Both the position numbers and the translations under genes were made by a program. Positions 55,397 to 64,000 of a DNA stretch of 64,000 bases are shown in pieces (within the stretch, counting starts at the first letter, position 1; the number at the start of each line of letters is the position of its first letter). The stretch is from NCBI GenBank assembly GCA_001632435.1, contig KV423941.1, positions 182,519 to 246,518 on the forward strand, read 5' to 3'. The DNA is from Calocera cornea HHB12733 (taxonomy: Eukaryota; Basidiomycota; Dacrymycetes; Dacrymycetales; Dacrymycetaceae). Under the pieces are notes generated by a model. The model saw nothing but the letters and a program-made list of their open reading frames with translations, ran no database searches and was not told the origin of the DNA.

Positions 55397-56732
55397 ATGT
55401 CTTCGAAGATGCGCGCGGTACTTATCAAGGGTGGTGCAGGAACTGCCGACGATCTGTACGTAGGGGAGTATGACAAGCCGGTGCCGAAGCAAGGAGAGGT
55501 GTTGGTCAAGGTCCGCTTCGTTCATGTGCCGGAGATGGAACTCGCTGACATCATTGCAGGTCAGAGCCTCTGGAGTGAATCGCCTTGTAAGCATCCATGT
55601 CACGAGTCGATATACAGTGAGCTCGGGCTCAAAGACTCCTTTAGGACGTCGGGCAGCGTACCCGTGGTGCTGTCCCATTACCCCATATCAACAAAGATAT
55701 TCTCGGCGTGGAGTTTTCCGGCATTGTGGAGGGAGTTGGCGAGGGAGTAACCAACTACAAGGTTGGGGACGAAGTGCTGAGCCTTGCACCGGGGGTACGT
55801 CTTCATGTTACATTCAGGCCGCCCTTGATCTCACAATTCACTAGGCTTCATATGCCGAATACATTACTGTCAGGAGCAGCCTTGTCATGCCGAAACCGCC
55901 AACCTTGAGCTTCGTTGAAGCAGGGAGCATTCCTGAGGTGTGGTTCACAGGTATGTGTATGTTTGATGCGGGCGCTTGCATTTCTGACTTGCTCTTTGCT
56001 CAGCCTTCCAGGCCGTCGTTTTGATCGGCGGCATACAGAAGGGGCAATCCGTTCTGATCCACGGTGGTGCATCCGGAGTCGGAGTTGCCGCGAATCAACT
56101 CGCTCGTTTCTTGGGAGCGAAGTACGTCTTCACGACTGCCGGAGATGACGAGAAGGTCAAGTTCCTCTTGTCGATCAAGGAAGGCCCTACCCACGCCATC
56201 AACTACAAGACCCAAGATTTCGCCGAGGTGATAGATCAAGTCACGAATGGGGAAGGTGTCGATATTGTTGTGGACCTTGTTGGGAAGAACTACTTCGACC
56301 GCAACATCAAGCTTTTGAAAGTGGACGGTCGACTGGTTCTTATTGCGATGATGAGTGGTTAGTGATGATCCATCTCCATAATGTGCTCATGGTTGATCCG
56401 CCTCTAGGAGCTGTGCTTTCCGAATTCAACTGCGCCCCGATCCTATATAAGCGCATCCGTATCGAAGGCAGCACTCTGAGGACGCGCTCTCCGCAGTACC
56501 AGGACGATCTGGCAAGGAGATTCGTGAAGGAGATACTCCCGTACTTCTCGACTCAGAATGGTGAGGAGCCGCGGCTCAAGACATACACCTATAAGGTATG
56601 CCCCATGCAGTACCCTTTGACACGGCATTCATTGTTGTGCATCAGACGTATCCCCTGGAAAAGGCTGGAGAGGCTCACAAAGACATGGAGGCAAACAAGA
56701 ATTTCGGGAAGCTGGTGCTCGTGGTGGATTAG
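55397..56732 (+). CDS. Zinc-free MDR quinone oxidoreductase (PIG3-like), copy 2
   Basis: Exons 55397-55510, 55560-55586 (27 nt), 55645-55794, 55845-55950, 56004-56357, 56408-56595, 56646-56732; 341 aa. Each exon has the same length as in copy 1. NADPH-binding HGGASGVGVAANQLA, ILGVEFSGIVE and VGKNYFDRNIK are kept. The segment after VRASGVNRL, which contacts substrate in the family (DLIQRVGDYPLP in copy 1), is changed to DVGQRTRGAVPLP, hinting at a different substrate. Intron 5 uses the weak donor G|GTTAGT. Likely functional tandem paralog read divergently from the MFS gene. Confidence 0.9.
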
Positions 56733-57800
56733 TGGTCAGACCGTTGTCCGAGCTGCAGACGAAATCAGCTTCCCGTATTGGTGCAATCTAACGCCATTGT
56801 AACGATTTTGAGCTGTGGTGGCGTGCTATGAGCCGATGAAGCAAATTCTAAGAAAATTCGGTGAGAACGTTCGATTCTGCTGCCTTCTGCCTTCCTGGTG
56901 ATGAGAAACCACTCGGCGCTCATGCAGAGGAGGCACGTGCGACCGCTCGGCCGGGTGAACATAGCCTGCCAGGTAGTCGTTGGGGAGACTCGTTGGGAAA
57001 ATTCAACCTCCTTTGTATGGTTGCCAACCAAAGACGACTTGTGACCCACCAGGGTCTGATGAAGGCACATACTTAATGCTTGTGCGAGGAAACCCGAGGT
57101 CATTTCCCTTTCGAACGTCAGCAGAGGGGCGAATTCCGAAGGCGCGATCCTGGCAGCCTGCTGATACACATCGGCCGCTGCAGGCAAGTGAATTTTGTGT
57201 CGACTTACACGGGCTGCAGGGCAGACGGTTGCTGCCTGCCGGTGGACTCTGCTGTGGACGCTTGTAGAAGACGGGAACCACGCGTGCGTTGTCGGTGCTT
57301 CTAACTAGGCCCAATTGGCATCGCCACCCATCATCGGGCGCGTTCATCGGGTCTTCTGGTCACCCGCTAAACGCGGGGTCGCGTCTCGTCAGGCGCACTT
57401 CTGCCTACCGTCGGAAGGGAGAAATCCGTTGTCAGCAACCCCCTTTTCCCTGCTAATCGACCGGCATCGGTGCAGAATGCAGAAACCCGCGGGCGTAGTA
57501 TAGTAAGCGATTCGCTAGTCCGGCCGGGTCTTATAGCAACTCCCCCGTGACGCCGGCTCTTCAGCATTCGGTCCAGGGTCTCCCTGTGCTGCCCTTACGA
57601 GGCAATGCCGCGCACCGCATGTGATCGACCCAAGCGCATAGACTCCAAATCATCGCCACCCCAGTTCAGCAGCCCCAATGACCCCGGATCTCTGGGCCAA
57701 ACACGTATAAGACCGCATACATGCCCTGCCTGTAGAAGGCTGCTTTCAGCAACACCTTGAGATCCTGCCTATTTGCCCACGAACCGTTCGCCAGCCGTCC
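56733..57800. other. Intergenic region upstream of GDH2
   Basis: About 1.07 kb. It must contain the GDH2 promoter. A minus-strand frame of 140 codons (57187-56765) shows no family resemblance and is not called. Nothing else recognised. Confidence 0.45.
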
Positions 57801-60800
57801 ATGTCCCACCCAGAAGTCGTAGAACCGGTGGCCGACAGTGAGCGGAGCGCTCTGGTGAGCGTCTCCGCCTATCGGCCGGTTGTTTCACACTGACACCGGA
57901 CAGCTTGCCAATCCTAACAATGCCCACCTCGTCGGTAGCAACGGGCATTTGTCCGTGCCCGGCACGCCCTACTCTCTTTCCTCCACCAGAACGGGCAGCG
58001 ACACATCCGTGAACCGCATAAAGAACCTCCCGTATGTACTCTACTTCTAAATACAAGCCATGGCTCGTCTAAGCGGTCACTAGTGGCTATAAGAACTATA
58101 ACTTTGCCGGCAAGTCTGCTCAACAGGACGAGGTTGAGGACAATGTCGCGTCTAAGGGGTTCATCCCCGCCGAGTTGGTGAATAATGAGGTCGTGTGGTT
58201 CTACCAGTGCGCAGCATACAAGCCCCATTGCCCTGACGTATCTGACGGTGCTGTAGCCATCTCGGTATAGATGACACGTACTTTGCGAACGAGAGCGTGG
58301 AGGTCATCTCCGATCATATCCTCGCTCTGTATGGTGCGAAGCTGCTCGCATATACGAAGCACGATCCAGCCAAGCTTGTTATCGACCTAGAGAAGATCAC
58401 CAAGGAAGGCGAGAGCGACAAGTCACCCGAAGGCGCCGTATTCATCCACACGTCTCCTCCTGGGAAGAAAGCGACAGTCGGTCCTGGCGCGAGCTGCGAA
58501 AAGCGCATAGACAACCTGTACCTAGACAGTTCGACCGTAGAGAAAGCGTACAGGCTCGAGACCTACCGCTCTCAAGGCTCCGTCAGTGCGACGGCCGGCC
58601 AACAGCTACGCTGCTATTTTGTTACTCGTTGCCAGTTCCCTGGCACACCCGCCCAGAAGCTTCCCGACGGTACTACCGATATACGATCCGTTTCCGACAA
58701 GCGCTTCTTGGAGAAAGCCAGCGAGCATACACTCGACATATACCAGTTCGTCATGTCGAACGTCGAAACCAGATATGGACCCGTTATAGAAGTCTACGAG
58801 GTGGAGGGAACCAGGGAGATGAGAGTCGTCATTGGATATAGAATGGGAGGAACGGCCCACTACTTCAGGTGCGAACCATGCTGCACATTTATGCCCAGTG
58901 ACTCACCCCCAGTAGTGCTCTTTCTGACCTATACCATTTCTATGGTCTGTATTCCGCTCGGAAATACGTTGGTGCGTAGAAGTTTCCTGTGCATTACGAC
59001 ACATACTTACCCTGGGTCAGAACAATTCGCCAATGGTGTGACCATAATTTCGATGTACCTCAATCCGGTGCCCAATTCGCAAGCACCCCCGATAGAACAT
59101 TCGATCTATCAGGTCAAGAAAGAGGCTTCGCTCCTCTATTGTCTGCCCGATAACCCGTTCTTTGCCGAAGAGGGTATCCCACACGCAGTCCAAGAAGCCA
59201 CCTACGCTTGTAAGGTCGACCTTCAGCGCGATGGGCGCATTGCTCATCTCATGTACAGATTCTGGCTGGATCTTTGCTCAACACTTCTGCAACCGTCTTG
59301 GTGCTGCTTACCTTGCGCTGAAGAATGTTTTGGACGAGACGAATCCTTCTCACGAGCAAGTTCTTAATCAGATCAAGAGGCGATTCCGTGATGAGACGTT
59401 CACGAGGCAGTACATCGCTGATGTGATCAGAGACCACCCGGAACTGGTGAGTCTCTGTGCCAGCACTTCCCCTGTACGTCAACTAATACAACCTTAGATC
59501 CGCCTACTGTACATCAACTTTGCTATGGTACACTACCCATCCCACGAGGAGGCTAACCAGCTTGGGTTTGTGGTTCACCCTGGGCATTATACACGTACTA
59601 AACTTCAGAAGGCCAACACTGTCCTACCAGCGCATGCAAGTGGACCACCCTCTTACGGATGAAGAGCTCTACACCAAGATTCGTCGCACTGTGCCGAATG
59701 AACATGATCAACAGGTCCTCACGAGTTTCCTTGTATTCAACAAGTAAGCTAGATCATCATGAGCTTGTCACGCGGCTAATGACTTTGTGAAGGCATGTGT
59801 TGAAGACGAACTTCTATCAACCTACAAAAGTGGCTCTCTCGTTCAGGATGGAGCCGTCCTTCTTACCCGAGGTGGAATACCCCAAGACTCCTTTCGGCCT
59901 GTTCTTCGTCATAGGGTCGGATTTCCGCGGTTTCCACATCCGGTTCAAGGACGTAGCCAGAGGAGGCATCCGCATCGTCCGTTCCAGGGGTGTTGAGTAA
60001 GTATTCGCGCCACATCGTTCATGGATCCCGCTCATGCGTGTTCAGGCAATACTCCATTAACCAGAGGATGCTGTATGTCTTGATTTCTCCTTCTTGGGTC
60101 ATATTGACACGCGAATAGATTCGATGAGAACTATGCTTTGGCCTCCACTCAGTCCCTCAAGAACAAGGACATTCCTGAAGGCGGAGCGAAAGGAACCATC
60201 CTTCCCAGTATCGGAGCGAACCCCCGCCTTTGCTTCGAGAAGTACATAGACGTGAGCTCTCACTAGCGCTTGGATGTTGCAATCTACTAATCAAGCATTG
60301 GACCAGGCTATCACTGATCTTCTCGTGCCGGGACACTCGCCCGGTATCAAGGAACCCATCATAGACCTTTACAATAAGCCAGAGATCCTCTTCTTCGGAC
60401 CTGATGGTGCGTCTCTAAGTATAGTACCCTGGTACCTCCCTGATCGTTCCTCAGAGGGAACTGCGGATATGATGGATTGGGCAGCAAGTGAGTGTTGGAA
60501 GTCCTACGGGTTGACTTATACTGAATTTGTGTGAGTCCACGCCCGTAATCGTGGTGTAGACTCGTGGAAGTCTTTTACCACCGGAAAGAGTGCAGAACTT
60601 CTCGGCGGCATTCCTCATGACATCTACGGCATGACCTCATTGTCTGTTCGGCAATACGTTCTGGGCATCTACAAGGCTCTCGGCCTGAAAGAGAAGGATG
60701 TGACGAAAGTGCAAACTGGCGGTCCGGATGGTGACCTTGGCTCAAGTACGTTTCTGCCCATGATCAGCGAATGGCATCTCATCATTCTGCAGATGAGATC

Positions 60801-61894
60801 CTCCTGAGCTCCGATAAGACCATCGCCGTCATTGATGGCAGCGGTGTTCTGGCAGACCCCGCCGGTATTGACCGCGACGAGCTTGTCCGACTTGCGAAGG
60901 CGCGTGTCATGGTCTCCAATTTCGATCGATCCAAGCTCAGCAAGGATGGTTATCTCATCCTTGTCGAAGATCAAGATGTGAAGCTGCCCAGTGCGTCACT
61001 TGTTGTCCCATCCCAGACATTGACTAATACCATGGCAGGTGGAGAGGTGATCCAAGACGGGACTGACTTCCGAAACACGGCCCATCTGCGCTTCAAGTCT
61101 GATCTGTTCGTTCCCTGCGGTGGCCGGCCCGAAGCTGTCAACATTGCGAACGTTTCTCAGCTGTTCGATCTGGATGGAAAGCCCCACTTCAAGTACGTTG
61201 TGGAGGGCGCGAATCTCTTCATCACTAGGGAGGCGCGCTTGTACCTTGAGAAGAGAGGTGTCATCCTCTTCAAGGATGCAAGTGCAAACAAGGTTCGTTG
61301 GGTAGCCATACCTGTTGTAACACAGCTGACACTGCGTCAGGGTGGTGTGACGTCCTCTTCCCTTGAAGTGCTCGCTGGCCTGTCCCTGAACGACAAGGAG
61401 TACGCCGACTTGATGATCTTCCAGGACGGCAAGGCCTCTGAGTTCTACCAATCGTACGTCAAGGACATACAGGCCAAGATCATCGAAAACGCTGCGAACG
61501 AGTTCTCTTGCATCTGGAAGGAGTACAATCGCCTGAAAGGCGCCAAACCACGCAGTGTCATCTCCGACGAGCTCTCAAGCCATCTCACGGACCTGCAGGA
61601 AGAGCTCGAAAACTCGGACTTGTTTGACGACAAGCCAAGTAGGCTGGGTGTGATGCGCAGGGCCATTCCGGACACCCTCGTCAATAAGATCGGCGTCGAT
61701 ACCATTCTGGGCAGACTTCCTGTCGCGTACCAGAAGGCGTTGTTCTCCAGCTGGGTTGCGTCACATTTCATTTACCAGTTCGGTGTCAACGGCAGGCAAG
61801 TCCTTTTCCTCGGCAGTACCAATGGCCTGCTGACCGTGCCCTCAGTGCTGTGGACTTTTTCCACTTTGCTCGTGACCTTGCCCACCGCGGCTGA
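57801..61894 (+). CDS. GDH2: NAD-specific glutamate dehydrogenase
   Basis: Nineteen exons: 57801-57854, 57904-58031, 58084-58206, 58257-58868, 58916-58971, 59021-59209, 59259-59446, 59498-59565, 59609-59743, 59793-59996, 60046-60072 (27 nt), 60119-60251, 60307-60406, 60455-60487 (33 nt), 60536-60745, 60793-60990, 61039-61292, 61341-61795, 61846-61894; 1071 aa, as expected for the 115-kDa class. Landmarks: NYNFAGKSAQQDEV, MGGTAHYFSALSDLYHFYG, VARGGIRIVRSR, KDIPEGGAKGTILPS (glutamate site), KVQTGGPDGDLGSNEI (NAD site) and VEGANLFIT. It converts glutamate to 2-oxoglutarate and ammonium in nitrogen catabolism. The last intron has a GC donor (AG|GCAAGT). Confidence 0.95.
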
Positions 61895-62238
61895 GCGTAA
61901 CTTCTCCGCTTTACTATCCTCGTTAGCCTCCAACCTGCCAGCCACTAATCATCACCGTCCCAGCTGTTTCTGTTCCCCACCGGACCTCTCGCCCATGACT
62001 CGTAGTGTATATTACAGCAATGAAACATAGTCTTCGAGCATTCCCAGTACCGTCTCCGTCCGTCACCTTTGTACCCACTAGAAACAGGGTTTAGTTGCAA
62101 CCTCGTGTTTCCGTCCAACGTATTTCTACAGACCCAGGCCACAAGACATGAACCTATTTGCGAGGAAAGCATGAGTACATGACCCTGGTGGGTCTTTGGC
62201 CATGCAACTGAACTTCTTGACTGCAGAGCCAGCCTCTC

Positions 62239-62355
62239 TCCCTAAAACCCACACAACCCTAACCCTTGCACTTTGTAACCCTAACCAGTATAACCCTAAC
62301 CCTAAGCTGTGCAGCCAAGTACCCTAACCATAGCCATCTGGGTTAGACCTAGGGT
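62239..62355. repeat. Degenerate telomere-like CCCTAA repeats
   Basis: CCCTAA or close variants occur at least seven times within about 120 bp (for example AACCCTAACCC, TAACCCTAACC, AACCCTAACCCTAAG, GTACCCTAACC), and the tract ends with GGGTTAG and TAGGG on the same strand. CCCTAA/TTAGGG is the telomere unit of most basidiomycetes, so this looks like an interstitial or subtelomeric remnant. Confidence 0.75.
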
Positions 62356-62535
62356 TTTTGATGATTTTGTCCCTTGAGTACAGGTGTCACTGTGCAATTT
62401 GGCTATAACACCTAAGGGGTTTTTTGAGAAGTTATGGTTACAGTTGTAGTCCTGTCAGGAGATACCAACTTTGCCCCAATGTCGGCTATTATTGGCAGGT
62501 TCACAAGTATTCAACTACTTTTGACATATTCAGCT

Positions 62536-62566
62536 CTAAGCGCTGCACAGGGTCCAAATGGGGCAT
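62536..62566 (+). repeat. 31-bp direct repeat, copy 1
   Basis: Begins CTAAGCGCTGCACAGGG and is identical over 31 bp to 62777-62807, 241 bp downstream. Confidence 0.85.
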
Positions 62567-62776
62567 CCTATCCGGCGCGCGCCGCGCCAATGGGCATTTG
62601 CGCGCCTCTGCAATAAGCTCGCCGTTCCGCCTCTTCCCCCCACTCTCCCACCTCCGTTCCTTTTCCAAACTCTGCGCGTCCCCCTCTCCTCTCTACTGCT
62701 AAAATCTAGGACACAATCACCTCAGCTGTTGTTGAGAACGGCGAGGCTGCTCGTGACAGGTCTGACAGCCTGGACC

Positions 62777-62807
62777 CTAAGCGCTGCACAGGGTCCAAAT
62801 GGGGCAT
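62777..62807 (+). repeat. 31-bp direct repeat, copy 2, overlapping a hairpin
   Basis: Exact copy of 62536-62566. Its right part forms one arm of the inverted repeat at 62791-62815. Confidence 0.85.
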
Positions 62808-62815
62808 TTGGACCC
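62791..62815. repeat. Perfect hairpin, 11-bp arms
   Basis: GGGTCCAAATG, then GGG, then CATTTGGACCC. The arms match perfectly with a 3-nt loop. Confidence 0.8.
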
Positions 62816-63935
62816 CCTTCACTCACCCGCCGATTCCTCAGCAAGCAGCGCATCTACAGCAATTATTGAAAGTACGTCGGTAAGCCCCTCTTCTCCTCTT
62901 TCCGAAACGTCAATAATATTGTGAGTTGACAATGCCATTGTTGAGCATTGTAGTGGCGCGTCCGACGCACCTTGCACGTTTCGCGCGCGGCATCGCTCCG
63001 ACGTTTCAACATTCTGCAACGACGCTTACACGATCAGTTCTCCTCCTGGCGACGTTTGGCTTTCTCAAAGCTGTCGTGCATGCCAACCACTTGCCAACTG
63101 CGCTTTGAAACGGCGTAATTTCATTGAAGAACGGTCCAGTAACGCTCATTCGACGTTGGACGATACCGATCTGCTCCCTCACTCGACGCGGCCGACGTCG
63201 ACAATGCACCCTGAGACAGCGAGCTTGCTTGCCAGCCGTCTCTTCCACACCACTACTCTGCTGTCCCCCCTCCTCCCACCTGCCCACCCCTCCCTGCCAT
63301 CCACCCAGTCGCCAATGGGCCTAGTTCATCCTACGCGGTCTGGTCAACAGCGGAACATTGGCCGCTCACCCAGCACGCGACTAGCAGGCGCATACAGTGA
63401 GCACCCTCCCTACCTCCCTTCCTCTGTTGCTGATACTCTTTGCAGATTCCAACCGCCCCGTCATCCTCGCGCCGCACCCGCAGCAGAGTACAAGGCAATC
63501 CGTTGGAGGGTGGAGCTAGGCGAGGTTGAGACTGGGACGGGTGTCTGGTGCGTACCATGTTCCACGCACTCTGCCATGCGCTGACCCCTACTGCAGGTCA
63601 TCCACCGCATACCCCCTCCCCGATCCCTCGCTTGTATCCGACTCAACGCCCCTTTGCAATGTTTCAAGATCCCCCCCCGCCCTGCGCCACATCCTTGCCA
63701 GCCTCAAGTGCTCGCGCCTTTCGGCTCCTTGCAACCTCCCTCTCTCGGCCCGCTGTCACTCGTACCACCGCCCCCCACGCTCTGCCCGCATCCTGCACAC
63801 TCCTCCTGCGACACACGCATCAGGCACACGGCTTGGTTCCCCCTCCACACGGTCCCCACAAGCCCTTCACTCACCTGGCAACGCACTGCGCAGTGCAGCC
63901 GGAGTGGTTCGTGCGGCATACCCGCTACCTACCCT

Positions 63936-64000
63936 CCCCTGCCGCGGAGGCGGCATACACCCCGCCTGCCTTCCCCTGCCGCGGAGGCGGCATACACCCC
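63936..64000. repeat. Tandem repeat running into window edge (37-bp period)
   Basis: A 28-bp unit beginning CCCCTGCCGCGGAGG is repeated exactly at 63936-63963 and 63973-64000. The array is cut by the window end, so its full size is unknown. Each unit contains the palindrome-like CCGCGG and GCGGC core. Confidence 0.75.

Larger units (their letters stand above)
61895..64000. other. Gene-poor terminal region with repeats
   Basis: About 2.1 kb with no family-like reading frame. It holds the telomere-like tract (62239-62355), a 31-bp direct repeat, a hairpin, and a tandem repeat at the edge. Frames such as 63105-63584 are Pro/Ser-rich and look non-coding. Confidence 0.5.

Noticed and set aside
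56765..57187. 140-codon minus-strand frame upstream of GDH2
   Set aside because: No recognisable motif, no supported introns, and it lies in the expected promoter of GDH2.
63105..63584. 159-codon frame near the window end
   Set aside because: Ser/Pro-rich, no domain, in a repeat-rich region; coding status not supported.
1..64000. tRNA genes, rRNA or CRISPR arrays
   Set aside because: No cloverleaf with convincing A and B boxes, no rRNA sequence and no regular spacer array was found by eye; a tRNAscan run would be needed to exclude tRNAs fully.

Overview
The window is nuclear DNA of a filamentous basidiomycete (Agaricomycetes), inferred from short (about 43-75 nt) GT-AG introns packed many per gene, micro-exons, compact genes on both strands, and best-recognised products such as a RHO1-type GTPase, GDH2, VTS1, ENT3 and an F-box/LRR protein of the style common in mushrooms. 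All exon maps below were made by hand: each junction was chosen so that reading frame, family motifs and splice consensus agree, and every gene sums to a whole number of codons unless stated.

Layout. 1-11,200: four related GT31-type (galactosyltransferase-like) type II membrane proteins, one cut by the window edge, one intact, one with a nonsense codon, one with a broken or re-spliced N-terminus; a GH5 glycoside hydrolase and a hAT-type MITE (8781-9258, exact 8-bp target duplication) lie among them. 11,500-15,540: two UBC1/E2-25K-like ubiquitin-conjugating enzymes (226 aa each) separated by a Mutator-like MITE (13770-14274, near-perfect 10-bp target duplication). 16,120-17,554: an ASCC1/AKAP7-like 2H-phosphoesterase-domain protein with a 17-nt micro-exon. 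17,957-27,217: an array of six RHO GTPase genes and one RHO pseudogene, all with the same intron positions; two are near-canonical RHO1, one is mildly changed, and three have lost GTPase and effector residues in an Rnd-like manner. 27,368-33,640: a 5'-truncated WDR7/rabconnectin-3-beta-like gene, an F-box protein and the beta subunit of geranylgeranyltransferase I (the enzyme class that prenylates Rho proteins). 33,759-38,019: tandem secreted GH20 hexosaminidases. 39,053-50,652: NOT2 of CCR4-NOT, an orphan secreted Gly-rich protein, an SDR oxidoreductase, the SAM-domain RNA-binding protein VTS1 and the epsin ENT3. 51,172-56,732: two quinone-oxidoreductase paralogs flanking an MFS transporter. 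57,801-61,894: NAD-specific glutamate dehydrogenase (19 exons). 61,895-64,000: no convincing gene, but degenerate CCCTAA telomere-like repeats, a 31-bp direct repeat, a perfect hairpin and a tandem repeat running into the window edge.

Themes. Tandem duplication dominates (GT31 x4, UBC1 x2, RHO x7, GH20 x2, oxidoreductase x2), with paralogs at every stage from near-identical to dead. The most novel candidate is the RHO array: a local family in which three members share the same losses (Tyr34, Tyr42, Gln63 positions) while keeping open reading frames, splice sites and CaaX boxes, suggesting selected, GTP-locked or decoy Rho proteins rather than simple decay.
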